Source: CALHVX01 sp964640725
GTDB lineage: Bacteria > Pseudomonadota > Gammaproteobacteria > Pseudomonadales > Azotimanducaceae
Direction of reading: 5' to 3'
DNA: 15,086 bases
Assembly: GCA_964640725.1 (NCBI GenBank)
Contig: CAZXIJ010000054.1
Span: 1 to 15,086, forward strand
In this document: positions 1 through 6,025 of the stretch, piece by piece
Layout: each line of letters opens with the position of its first letter
Position numbering within the stretch: position 1 is the first letter of the stretch
Notes under the pieces: model-generated
The model's database searches: none
What the model was told of the DNA's origin: nothing
Seen by the model: only the letters and a program-made list of their open reading frames with translations
Position numbers and translations under genes: made by a program

Positions 1-323
1 GCCGCCAGATCGCTTTTGCGGGCAACGCGGCGCCAGGCATGCTCCAGCAACTCGAAAAAAGCCGTCGCTGCGATCGTTGGGCGCACCAGCACCGCGGCGT
101 AGTTTCGGTAGTGGTCAGTGATGTAGTAGGTCATGGGATCGCGCTGCATGAGCTCCTGCTGTTCTTCGATCGAGTTCAGCAGGATCACGATCGCATCTTC
201 CTTCTGGTGCAGCCGCGCAAACAGCTTCTTGCCGACCTTGAAACCTGGCGTGCCGTACGAGGGCTCTTCCCGAGCGCCGGGCAGGCGCTTGAGCATGTCC
301 TGTATGGCCCCGAGATCAATCAT
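1..323 (-). CDS. MmcQ/YjbR family protein, 3' end beyond the window
   Basis: The family has a CyaY-like fold and no firmly established biochemical role; members are often called DNA-binding or YjbR-like. About 107 residues are visible and the frame stays open to base 1. Family features seen are the EEPSYGTPGFKV block near residues 19-30, KKLFARLH near 32-39, and YYITDHYRNYAAVLVR near 66-81, followed by an ELLEHAWRRVA helix that normally sits close to the C-terminus, so only a short tail is missing. The start is ATG at 323-321 because family similarity begins there. It overlaps the stop of the upstream fragment (316-318) by a few bases, so translation may be coupled. The family call is firm; the function is unknown. 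Confidence 0.85.
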   Translation of the reverse strand, partial: MIDLGAIQDMLKRLPGAREEPSYGTPGFKVGKKLFARLHQKEDAIVILLNSIEEQQELMQRDPMTYYITDHYRNYAAVLVRPTIAATAFFELLEHAWRRVARKSDLA

Positions 324-468
324 CTGCGGCGGGCGGCGTAACACCGCTCCGAGGCATCCGCAGCGGTGCGGGCGAATCGGCCGGCAACGACTCCAGGTAG
401 GCCAGGGTCACGATGACCCCGGTAGCGCCAATGATCTCCCCAATGGCTCCGACTGTTTCCCAGTTCAT
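316..468 (-). pseudogene. Truncated N-terminus of a membrane-anchored hypothetical protein
   Basis: A 50-aa ORF that starts MNWETVGAIGEIIGATGVIV. This matches the opening of a recurrent family of about 150-200 aa proteins with one N-terminal membrane helix followed by a longer charged domain. Here the helix runs to about residue 26 and the sequence then changes to a proline-rich tail that does not look like the family. The start is supported by AAAGGGAG about 9 bases upstream of the ATG. It ends by overlapping the MmcQ/YjbR start. I infer that a recombination or deletion fused the first 26 or so codons to unrelated sequence. It might still be translated as a leader that couples to the downstream gene. 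Confidence 0.55.
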
Positions 469-531
469 CGTGCCCGCTCCCTTTGGCCCCTGGTAGTTTG
501 CCAGGAACAGTCGTCCGGGCTGCGCGCCCGT

Positions 532-560
532 GATTATACGAGACCGCGGCGGCGGCGTGG
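532..560 (-). promoter_or_regulatory. Possible promoter with a perfect -10 hexamer
   Basis: The minus strand reads TATAAT at 538-533, about 65 bases before the ATG at 468. The upstream spacer is very GC-rich and I see no good -35 hexamer; GGGACC is too far away. The position fits expression of the truncated fragment and the MmcQ/YjbR gene. The call rests on the -10 match alone. Confidence 0.3.
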
Positions 561-586
561 TCCCGGCTGCTGTCCAGCGAAGTTCA

Positions 587-625
587 CTGCTGTAGAGACT
601 GACAGCAGCGCTTGATGGAGCGCTG
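587..625. repeat. Two overlapping inverted repeats
   Basis: CTGCTGT (587-593) pairs with ACAGCAG (602-608), and CAGCGCT (606-612) pairs with AGCGCTG (619-625). The arms share bases 606-608, so the two seven-base-pair hairpins cannot both be complete. They lie just after the stop of the LysE relic on minus. There is no strong T-run, so a classical terminator is not supported. Confidence 0.5.
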
Positions 626-634
626 TTTGCGCAA

Positions 635-864
635 TCAGGTTCGATAGGTTGCCAGGCGAACCCCAAAGCCGACGAACACCAATCCGGTGACGCCTTTCAG
701 CCAACGCTGAAAAGCGCCGCGCCGTGCGAGTCCTGAGAGCCGCGCAAACAGCACCACCATCATCGCGAACCAGGCCGCGTTGCGATCAGCACGCCGTTTG
801 GCCCGGGAGACATCACCAGAAGCGATGCAACAGCGGCGAAACTGAGTGCGTTCGTCCAGTCCAT
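635..864 (-). pseudogene. LysE-family exporter gene with an internal deletion
   Basis: LysE/RhtB proteins are about 200-aa inner-membrane exporters of amino acids and related small molecules. From the ATG at 864-862 the frame gives MDWTNALSFAAVASLLVMSP followed by GPNGVL, the typical LysE N-terminus with its SPGPN motif. After about 27 codons this breaks near 775-785, and a different frame carries a recognisable LysE C-terminus: AAWFAMMVVLFARLSGLARR, then FQRWLKGVTGLVFVGFGVRL, ending at TGA 635-637. About 120-130 central residues are missing and the two parts are out of frame. It cannot make a functional transporter. Both ends are in the expected order and strand, so a single internal deletion explains it. 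Confidence 0.7.
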
Positions 865-915
865 GGTATGCCCTTTGCCCCTGAAAGGTTCAGGTGGAGC
901 TTACAACCCCTGCTA

Positions 916-935
916 GTGGCGGTGGTAACCGCTAC
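916..935. repeat. Hairpin in the gap before the transglutaminase-like gene
   Basis: GTGGCGGT and ACCGCTAC form an eight-pair stem with one wobble and a GGTA loop. It lies in the 324-base gap (865-1188) between the divergent LysE relic and the transglutaminase-like gene. I see no convincing gene or promoter in the rest of that gap. Confidence 0.35.
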
Positions 936-1188
936 ACAAACCTTTGCGTTTTGCATCGCGGCTGCAGTTGTGGCCGAGTGCTTTCAAGTGCGGACAGGGA
1001 TGTTTTCGAAACTTTGGCGCCATTCCAACGCGAAAAATGTAAGCCCGAAATAGATAAAACCACTTGTTGAAAGAGCGCCATGACGAGAATTACAAGCAAC
1101 AAAGTGTTCAGCTTTTCGTGTCTGGTCTGCCGCGAAAACTAAATCGACAAAAAACCAGTCAAGCCCATCGCAGGTGCTACCATGGGTC

Positions 1189-1767
1189 ATGCAGGAATAC
1201 TTGGAATCGTCGGAATACGTCGACTGGCAAGCGCCGGCCGTGCTTGAGCTCGGCCAGTCTCTGGGCGCTACGGAGCGTGGCGCTGTCGAAGTGGCTCGCC
1301 GCTGCTACGAGTACGTGCGTGACGAGATCCGGCACTGCCAGGACGGCGGCGACGATGTGGTCCCTGCTCGCGCGTCCGAGGTGCTGCAGGCCGGTACCGG
1401 CTACTGCTATGCGAAGAGTCATCTGCTGGCGGCGCTGCTGCGGTCAAACGGCATACCGACCGCCATGTGCTACCAGAGGCTGGCGGGCAAGGATGGCGCC
1501 ACGATTCATGGCCTGAACGCGATAGAGCTGTCGGCGTACGGTTGGTACCGCGTCGATCCGCGTGGAAACAACAAGGATGTCAACGCGCAGTTTTCGCCGC
1601 CGGTAGAAAAGCTGGCGTTCCCCCTGCAGCATGGCGACGAGAATGTGCCCGGGTACTGGAATCGCCCTGCGCCAGAGATTATCGAGTTCTTGAACGCGTA
1701 CAGCAGCGTGGCCAAGGCAACCGGCCACCTGCCTGACTCGGTCAGTCAGCCGCCGTCTCCGGCCTAG
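1189..1767 (+). CDS. Transglutaminase-like cysteine protease-fold protein
   Basis: 192 aa. Transglutaminase-core proteins use a Cys-His-Asp triad for acyl transfer or peptide hydrolysis; no substrate can be given here. The triad is visible: Cys73 in GTGYCYAKSHLLAALLR, His107 in TIHGLNAI and Asp123 in WYRVDPRGNN. No signal peptide is seen, so it is probably cytoplasmic. I chose ATG 1189 because the family usually begins close to the EYL...DWQ motif, which lies at residues 3-14 here. A GTG at 1174 in frame would add five residues. Neither start has a strong ribosome binding site. It is monocistronic, and converges on the minus-strand membrane gene ending at 1966. Confidence 0.85.
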   Translation: MQEYLESSEYVDWQAPAVLELGQSLGATERGAVEVARRCYEYVRDEIRHCQDGGDDVVPARASEVLQAGTGYCYAKSHLLAALLRSNGIPTAMCYQRLAGKDGATIHGLNAIELSAYGWYRVDPRGNNKDVNAQFSPPVEKLAFPLQHGDENVPGYWNRPAPEIIEFLNAYSSVAKATGHLPDSVSQPPSPA

Positions 1768-1823
1768 CAAATCGATCGATGGCTGTCTGCTTGCAGGTCG
1801 ACCTCGACACTGCAACGCTGGCG

Positions 1824-1850
1824 AAGGCTTGGCCAGCTTCGCTGTCCAAC
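1824..1850. repeat. Inverted repeat between convergent genes
   Basis: GCGAAG and CTTCGC arms with an approximately 11-base GC-rich loop lie 57 bases after the transglutaminase-like stop. There is no T-tract. The remainder of 1768-1965 shows no gene. The perfect 12-base palindrome CGCCTGCAGGCG at 1953-1964 directly abuts the membrane-gene stop. Either could help end transcription, but this is a guess. Confidence 0.3.
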
Positions 1851-1965
1851 GTTTCTGATTGATGGCGATCTGGATTTTGAGATGATCGCGCAACGTCACC
1901 AGGCGCTCCACGCTGCGATCTGATCGTCTGTCGCTGCTCCCCAAATACCGCTCGCCTGCAGGCGG

Positions 1966-2421
1966 CTACCTCAAACGGCCACTATGCCGGTGACGACGAG
2001 CCCACCACACAGCGAATATGCTCAGAGCCATGAAGGCCGCCTCCAGCCAGATCTGCGAGGTGCGAATCACGCTTGCGACATCTGCGAGCACGAAGCCTCG
2101 GAACATCAGGACGGCGACGAGCACCAGGGACGCGCCGTAGGCCGGCACCGCCCAGGATTTCCTGAGCATCAGCCCCAGCCCACCGGCGAAACGGCTGGCG
2201 GCGGCTAGGCAAGTCAGCAACATCGCCCAGGCCGGTATGTTGGCGATGTACACCGCGTACTCGGGCTTGATGCGCCCTTGCGCAACCAGGCTCTGCCAGT
2301 GCTCAGGTCCAGAAAGCGCGAAGGTGAAGATCACGAGGCCCGCGTAAGCGACGCCCCACAGAAACAGGAACGTGGATACGACCCAGAAAGTCGCGCGGCC
2401 GGTCTCCGGTACGGGCCGCAC
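1966..2421 (-). CDS. Four-helix membrane protein, unknown function
   Basis: 151 aa from GTG 2421-2419. Hydrophobic segments are seen at about residues 11-33 (FWVVSTFLFLWGVAYAGLVI), 54-74, 84-104 and 116-135, with a basic C-terminus (ARRHRHSGR), so it is an inner-membrane protein with about four helices. Similar small proteins of unknown function carry a conserved IPAWAM-type motif in the second helix, as here. The start is uncertain: the frame is open upstream and TTG 2445 is an alternative; neither has a good ribosome binding site. It follows the VOC gene by 34 bases and may be its operon partner. Its upstream sequence includes a 26-bp repeat shared with the DUF1801-cupin junction. Confidence 0.65.
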   Translation of the reverse strand: MRPVPETGRATFWVVSTFLFLWGVAYAGLVIFTFALSGPEHWQSLVAQGRIKPEYAVYIANIPAWAMLLTCLAAASRFAGGLGLMLRKSWAVPAYGASLVLVAVLMFRGFVLADVASVIRTSQIWLEAAFMALSIFAVWWARRHRHSGRLR

Positions 2422-2436
2422 GGGTTGTGGCTGCGC

Positions 2437-2462
2437 GCTTTCCAACGATGGTCGCTCAGGCC
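2437..2462 (-). repeat. 26-bp repeat at a gene 3' end, copy 1
   Basis: On minus this begins GGCCTGAGCG and contains the last codon and TGA of the VOC gene. It matches 4997-5022 at 21 of 26 positions by hand alignment. The two genes are unrelated, so the shared sequence belongs to the junction rather than to the proteins. Confidence 0.5.
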
Positions 2463-2848
2463 GGACGGTGCAGGCCGCAGATCTTGTGGCCATCGGGATC
2501 CAGGAAGTAGCACAGGTGCATGACCCCCATGCTGCCTTCGCGCGGTCCCGGCGGGTCTTCGACACTGGTGCCGCCGTTGGCCACCGCGACGTCATGAAAC
2601 TCTTTGAGCTGCTCCGGTGAACTGCAGATAAAGCCGATCGTCGAGCCGTTGGCCACGGTGGCCGGCTTGCCGTTAATCGGCTCGCTGACGCTGAAGGTGG
2701 AGCCGTCGTGAATATAGAACAGCCGGGTTTGCCCCGTGTCGTTGACGTGCTCCATGGGCGCGCCCGCGCCGAGAACGCCCAGCACGGCGGTGTAGAAATT
2801 CTTGGACTTCTGGATATCGCTTGAGCCAATCATTACGTGGTTCAGCAT
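2456..2848 (-). CDS. VOC-superfamily (glyoxalase/bleomycin-resistance) protein
   Basis: 130 aa. VOC proteins are metal-dependent enzymes or binding proteins built of paired beta-alpha-beta-beta-beta modules. Seen here: MLNHVMIGSSDIQKSKNFYT at the N-terminus with a likely metal-ligand His4, the LFYIHDGSTFSVSEP strand block, a central PATVANGSTIGFICSS second-module start, and the C-terminal FLDPDGHKICGLH motif. The length fits a single-chain VOC protein. The start is firm, with AGGAGC eight bases upstream of the ATG. Substrate specificity cannot be read. The gene ends GCC-TGA inside a repeat that also ends the DUF1801 gene. Confidence 0.85.
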   Translation of the reverse strand: MLNHVMIGSSDIQKSKNFYTAVLGVLGAGAPMEHVNDTGQTRLFYIHDGSTFSVSEPINGKPATVANGSTIGFICSSPEQLKEFHDVAVANGGTSVEDPPGPREGSMGVMHLCYFLDPDGHKICGLHRPA

Positions 2849-2929
2849 CGAGGTTGCTCCTGGTGGCGGTCTGCAGCCGTTGCGGTGCTGACCTGGATCA
2901 CCCAGATAGCCATAGTGCGGTCAAAGCCG

Positions 2930-3169
2930 TCAATTTGATTTTTTAAAGGCCAGCCGGCACCAGCTGACCTGCGCCTTGCCGGGCAGCAGGCTTGGCAGGT
3001 TGCGGCGGTCCAGCTTGCACTGCAAGCCAAGGGCCAGGGCGTCCCGGATCGTCCCGGCCGCGTCTGTGGGGTGCACATAGCGGCCCAGGCCCGCGGGGCC
3101 GCTGCGCAGCGATAGGGCGAGCGTCCCTTCCGGGGCGAGAAGCGCTGCTGCTCTGCCCAGCGCTGCGCG
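2930..3169 (-). pseudogene. C-terminal relic of a class I SAM-dependent methyltransferase
   Basis: About 79 codons without a start, ending at TGA 2930-2932. The frame reads AALLAPEGTLALSLRSGP, then GRYVHPTDAAGTIRDALALG and SLLPGKAQVSWCRLAFKK. This is the pattern of the last part of a class I methyltransferase: the beta-4/beta-5 region with LxPEGTLxLSLRxGP, an alpha helix, and a final beta strand with the usual RLAFRK-like ending. The SAM-binding N-terminal half is absent. The relic begins directly after, and in frame with, the stop of the upstream membrane gene (TAG 3170-3172), which marks a clean junction. No initiation codon with a ribosome binding site is seen, so it is probably not translated. 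Confidence 0.6.
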
Positions 3170-3619
3170 CTAGAAGCTGAAGTCCAGCTGGTCGATGACG
3201 ACGCTGGACAGCGCCACGAACACCAGCACGAAAAAGAGGATCATCACAAACTGGAACGTAATGGCCATCAGTCCCAGCGCGCCGCCTGCCGCGACCGCCC
3301 GCAAAGGCTCGCGTTTCACGAAACCGATCACGGCCAGCAGAATCGCAAGGCCAGCGAGCGCGATGAACATGTAGGTCAGGTAGTCATCGATCGTTCGTGA
3401 GCGCACGACCGTTTCAGCCTGGTAGTCCTCGCCCTTGAGCGCCGCAACGGTTGCGTTGCGTATCTTGGCCGCTTTCTCGGCGATCGACACTTCAAGGGGC
3501 GGCGGGGGATCGATCGGGCCGGCAAAGAAATGCCCGACCACGCCCATGAAGGCGATAAAGCCAAAGGCGATGGACCACAAGCCGACATGGGTTCGAGCTG
3601 GTGCGACGCGATCGTTCAT
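3170..3619 (-). CDS. Integral membrane protein, unknown function
   Basis: 149 aa from ATG 3619-3617. A short polar N-terminus (MNDRVAPARTHVGLW) leads into a first helix at about residues 15-33, a periplasmic or cytoplasmic loop of about 45 residues rich in charge (EKAAKIRNATVAALKGEDYQ), and then closely spaced helices in about 81-98, 106-123 and 122-145. The opening and the GHFFAGPIDPPPP segment look like a known family of small hypothetical membrane proteins, but I cannot name a function. The ribosome binding site is weak. The frame is open upstream to 3724, but that part overlaps the next gene and lacks membrane or family character. Its stop abuts the methyltransferase relic. Confidence 0.7.
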   Translation of the reverse strand: MNDRVAPARTHVGLWSIAFGFIAFMGVVGHFFAGPIDPPPPLEVSIAEKAAKIRNATVAALKGEDYQAETVVRSRTIDDYLTYMFIALAGLAILLAVIGFVKREPLRAVAAGGALGLMAITFQFVMILFFVLVFVALSSVVIDQLDFSF

Positions 3620-3695
3620 GTCGAATTTCTTGACGCTTTGAGAGACAGAGCCGAAGGATACAAGAGACCGCTTGCGGCATTCCGGAACAATACCG

Positions 3696-3992
3696 CTATC
3701 TGACCGGTTGCCCGGCCAGTTCAAGCAACACGCTTGCCGCTTCCGCAGGTGCTAACCGGCAAGCGGCCAGCCTTTCGATCTGGGGCCGAAGGGCTTTCAA
3801 ACGCTGCTCGTTCTCCTGCAGCGTGTCGCTCCAGCCCGCGTCGAAGCAGTAAGACGCGCTCTCGTCAAAGAACCGGTAGCGCGAACGAAGGCTCTGTAGC
3901 GTCTCTTCCACAGTGTTCCAGTGCTGCGCCGTCATTGTCTGGGCCAGCAACGCGTGCGCTGCGCTGGATAGGTCATTGGTCATTCGGTCCAT
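3696..3992 (-). CDS. Small hypothetical helical protein
   Basis: 98 aa, predicted soluble and mainly helical: LSSAAHALLAQTMTAQHWNT, SLRSRYRFFDESASYCFDAG and ENEQRLKALRPQIERLAA. No domain recognised. ATG 3992 has GAGGA about ten bases upstream; a second ATG at 3980 would shorten it by four residues. It starts 21 bases after the GNAT stop, so it is probably the last gene of the DUF1801-cupin-GNAT unit. Its amino-acid composition (balanced charges, clear hydrophobic heptads) supports a real protein. Confidence 0.6.
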   Translation of the reverse strand: MDRMTNDLSSAAHALLAQTMTAQHWNTVEETLQSLRSRYRFFDESASYCFDAGWSDTLQENEQRLKALRPQIERLAACRLAPAEAASVLLELAGQPVR

Positions 3993-4013
3993 GAAGCTTG
4001 TCCTCGAATACCG

Positions 4014-4553
4014 TTACCCGGCAGCGGCGCGGGGCAGCCGGTATACGTTGCGGGTGATGCCGTCCGGAAAGGTCTCCCGAACCAGAACCGTGCCGCCCAG
4101 CCGCTGTACCAGGCGCTGCGCCGGGACGTTGTTGTCGTTCATGTGCGTCTCGACCAGGTCCCATTGCAGCACGTCATAGCCGAAGGCGATCGCGGCAACG
4201 GATGCTTCGGTCGCGAAACCCTGGCCGCGCCCTTCTGGCAGGAGCCACCAGGTCAGCTCTGACCGGGGCAGCCCTTCCGGCCACCACAGCCCGCAGCTCC
4301 CGACCATCGTGCCGGATGTTCGAGACTCGATCACCCAGCGGCCATAGCCGCGTAATGCCCAGTGGCCAAAGTCCATGGCCAGCACTCGCCAGGCCTGGCC
4401 CGCATCCAGTGGCCCGCCATAGAACGATGAGGCTTCGGCGTCGGCGAAGAACCGCTGGTAGGTGGGCAGATCTGCGGGGGTTGGCGCGCGCAGCAGGAGC
4501 CGCTCCGTCTGCAGGGTGGGGATCGGTTGCGACGGCGTTGAGGACTTGGTCAT
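4014..4553 (-). CDS. GNAT-family N-acetyltransferase, RimJ/RimL type
   Basis: 179 aa. GNAT enzymes transfer the acetyl group of acetyl-CoA to an amine; the RimJ/RimL branch includes ribosomal-protein and antibiotic acetyltransferases. Seen: the LQTERLLLRAPTPADLPTYQ N-terminal strand-helix, the TMVGSCGLWW strand, the acetyl-CoA pyrophosphate loop in LPEGRGQGFATEAS, and the C-terminal NVPAQRLVQRLGGTV motif in which the conserved N-x-x-A-x-R-L-x-x-x-L-G is clear. The start is ATG 4553-4551, which overlaps the cupin TGA as ATGA, so translation is likely coupled. The open frame extends upstream to 4592 but inside the cupin gene. Substrate unknown. Confidence 0.87.
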   Translation of the reverse strand: MTKSSTPSQPIPTLQTERLLLRAPTPADLPTYQRFFADAEASSFYGGPLDAGQAWRVLAMDFGHWALRGYGRWVIESRTSGTMVGSCGLWWPEGLPRSELTWWLLPEGRGQGFATEASVAAIAFGYDVLQWDLVETHMNDNNVPAQRLVQRLGGTVLVRETFPDGITRNVYRLPRAAAG

Positions 4554-4978
4554 CGCTCGCGTGCATCTCCCAAAGGGTTGTCTGCGAACCACGCAACGAG
4601 CCGGGGCATCATCTGCTCAAACCCGGCCGGGCTGTTCAGGCTGATAAAGCGGCACGGCTTTGCCGTGTGGTTCTCGAAGTCATGCTGGATGCCTCCGGGG
4701 ATGACCGCGTAGGCGCCCTGCGGAGCGTCAGACCGCTGGCCGTCGATGACCAGACTGACGATGCCGCTCAGGACGTAAAAGATATGGTCTTCGGGGTGCG
4801 CATGGGCCCCGGGACCCTCGGTGAAAGGATCCAGTGACCACTCAGAGATCGAGTAGCGCTGCGCAGTCTCTTCGCCGTCGGCGTAGAAGGTGGCCTGCAT
4901 GCGGCCCATGTCGTAGTCACGACCTTCTTCGGGCAACATGATGCGGGCTTGCCGGGACTCTTGCGGTTGTTGGCTCAT
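4550..4978 (-). CDS. Cupin-domain protein
   Basis: 142 aa, a single cupin barrel. Motif 1 is GAHAHPEDHIFYVLSG, which keeps both metal-binding histidines, although the usual glutamate position is occupied by His and the Glu is two residues earlier. Motif 2, GAYAVIPGGIQHDFEN, is textbook with its histidine. The C-terminal FEQMMPRLVAWFADN extension is helical. The start is ATG 4978-4976, with GAGGT about 9 bases upstream; an open frame continues to 5044 but overlaps the DUF1801 gene end. The gene follows DUF1801 by 37 bases and overlaps GNAT by four. Cupins may be enzymes or sensors; no substrate is inferred. Confidence 0.87.
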   Translation of the reverse strand: MSQQPQESRQARIMLPEEGRDYDMGRMQATFYADGEETAQRYSISEWSLDPFTEGPGAHAHPEDHIFYVLSGIVSLVIDGQRSDAPQGAYAVIPGGIQHDFENHTAKPCRFISLNSPAGFEQMMPRLVAWFADNPLGDARER

Positions 4979-4996
4979 GCTGACGTACCTCGCAGT

Positions 4997-5022
4997 GGTT
5001 TCCAGGGACGGGCGCTCAGGCC
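4997..5022 (-). repeat. 26-bp repeat at a gene 3' end, copy 2
   Basis: Matches 2437-2462 at 21 of 26 positions. It includes the last codon and TGA of the DUF1801 gene, so both unrelated genes end GCC-TGA in the same sequence context. Confidence 0.5.
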
Positions 5023-5369
5023 TTTGCGGGTTGTCGGGCGTCAATCTCCAGCGCTTCCTGGATCAGTGCCGATATCGCGGCCTCATCCAGATCGGCGAGC
5101 ATGCGGAGCTTGACGTGTCTCATGCCCTTGCCGGTTCCTTCCAGTAAAGCGCCTGGGTCGCGCAGCGCCGTGCCCTGGTGAAACCCGATGGTGACGTGGG
5201 CCTTAGCGCAATGCAGGTAGCAGAACAGGCTGTTTGCGGTGTAGCAGGGTCGGCCCCACTTGATGCTCTCGGTGATCTTGCGGTTGCGCTCCAGCACCAG
5301 CTGGCGCAGCCGCCGCAAGATCCGGGCTTGCTGCCCGGATGCCTGTTTGAACCATTCGTTCGCCGTCAT
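5016..5369 (-). CDS. DUF1801 (YdhG-like) protein
   Basis: 117 aa, about the usual length of DUF1801 proteins, a CyaY-like or iron-chaperone-like fold whose function is not established. Family features: LRRLRQLVLERNRKITESIK followed by WGRPCYTANSLFCYLHCAKA, then HVTIGFHQGTALRDPGALLE and GTGKGMRHVKLR. ATG 5369 has GGGGGCAGG immediately upstream. It is the first gene of a likely four-gene unit (DUF1801, cupin, GNAT, hypothetical). The MmcQ/YjbR gene at the left edge has a related fold, so two such proteins occur in this window. Confidence 0.87.
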   Translation of the reverse strand: MTANEWFKQASGQQARILRRLRQLVLERNRKITESIKWGRPCYTANSLFCYLHCAKAHVTIGFHQGTALRDPGALLEGTGKGMRHVKLRMLADLDEAAISALIQEALEIDARQPAKA

Positions 5370-5459
5370 CCTGCCCCCAACGCCTGATGCGATTTAGCCA
5401 GCCGGAACGCTTCCTTTCAGGCTACCCTGCCCGCTCTGGACACGCAAAACTGCCACCGG

Positions 5460-5933
5460 CTACTCGACGCTGGGATCGCCAATGCGATATTCGATGTCCG
5501 GCATCGATTCCGGGGACGGCGAGACGCCGAAGCGCACGGCCACAAAGCCAAAGGCTTCGTAAAAGCCCTGGGCGCGCAGATTTTCCTGGTGCGTGAAGAG
5601 CCGGATACCCTTCGGCCGCAGCGCAAGGCACTGGCGCATCAGAGCGGAGCCGACACCGATTCGCTGGTGGTTTGGATCGACATAGAGCCGGTCCAGCGTG
5701 TCGCCCTGCAAAGCAGCCAGACCAACGATCCTTGCTTCTGCCTTGGCGACCCAGATGTCGCACAGCTCGTAGATATCCCGGCGAAAGATGGCCTGCGCGC
5801 GCTCGAGGGTTAGAGCCTGAAAGGCCGGCAGATACTTGTACTCGAGCTTGCCGGCGCGATGCCAGACCCCGGCAGCCTCGTTAACCTCGTAGTCCTGGAT
5901 TCGAACCACAGACAGCGTATTTTGCGTCGGCAT
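5460..5933 (-). CDS. GNAT-family N-acetyltransferase
   Basis: 157 aa. The GNAT core is clear: IWVAKAEARIVGLAALQGDT (beta 2-3), LDRLYVDPNHQRIGVGSALM with the acetyl-CoA loop Q-R-I-G-V-G-S, RLFTHQENLRAQGFYEAFGF (the N-x-x-A-x-x-F-Y-x-x-x-G-F motif), and VAVRFGVSPSPESMPDIEYR as the C-terminal strand pair. ATG 5933 lacks a good ribosome binding site and I considered a later start, but the preceding residues (RIQDYE) match the usual GNAT opening. It is divergent from the lipoprotein gene and separate from DUF1801 by 90 bases. Substrate unknown. Confidence 0.85.
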   Translation of the reverse strand: MPTQNTLSVVRIQDYEVNEAAGVWHRAGKLEYKYLPAFQALTLERAQAIFRRDIYELCDIWVAKAEARIVGLAALQGDTLDRLYVDPNHQRIGVGSALMRQCLALRPKGIRLFTHQENLRAQGFYEAFGFVAVRFGVSPSPESMPDIEYRIGDPSVE

Positions 5934-5951
5934 AGGCTAAGGGGTCGCTGC

Positions 5952-5979
5952 TTGCTTGGCTTGGGATTCGCGCTAAGGT
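5952..5979 (+). promoter_or_regulatory. Weak sigma-70-like promoter candidate
   Basis: TTGCTT (5952-5957) and TAAGGT (5974-5979) are 16 bases apart, in the gap between the divergent GNAT and lipoprotein genes. They lie about 47 bases before the lipoprotein start. Both boxes are imperfect. Confidence 0.22.
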
Positions 5980-6025
5980 TACCTGATGCCGATCCCCCGT
6001 CACCAATCGCGTGGGAGTGATTTTT

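Noticed and set aside
960..1020. Possible half attC (CTTTGGCGC near 1010, resembling the element at 13058)
   Set aside because: Only about 12 of 14 bases match, and no partner arm is found within 150 bases.
984..1190. 68-aa minus-strand ORF before the transglutaminase-like gene
   Set aside because: No family resemblance, no ribosome binding site, and it overlaps the start of a well-supported gene.
1444..1944. Long minus-strand open frame across the transglutaminase-like gene
   Set aside because: Arginine-rich shadow of the plus-strand coding sequence.
1935..4010. CGGTATT after three minus-strand gene stops (near 1944, 3692 and 4008)
   Set aside because: A seven-base motif is expected about once per strand by chance, and other copies lie inside genes; too weak to call.
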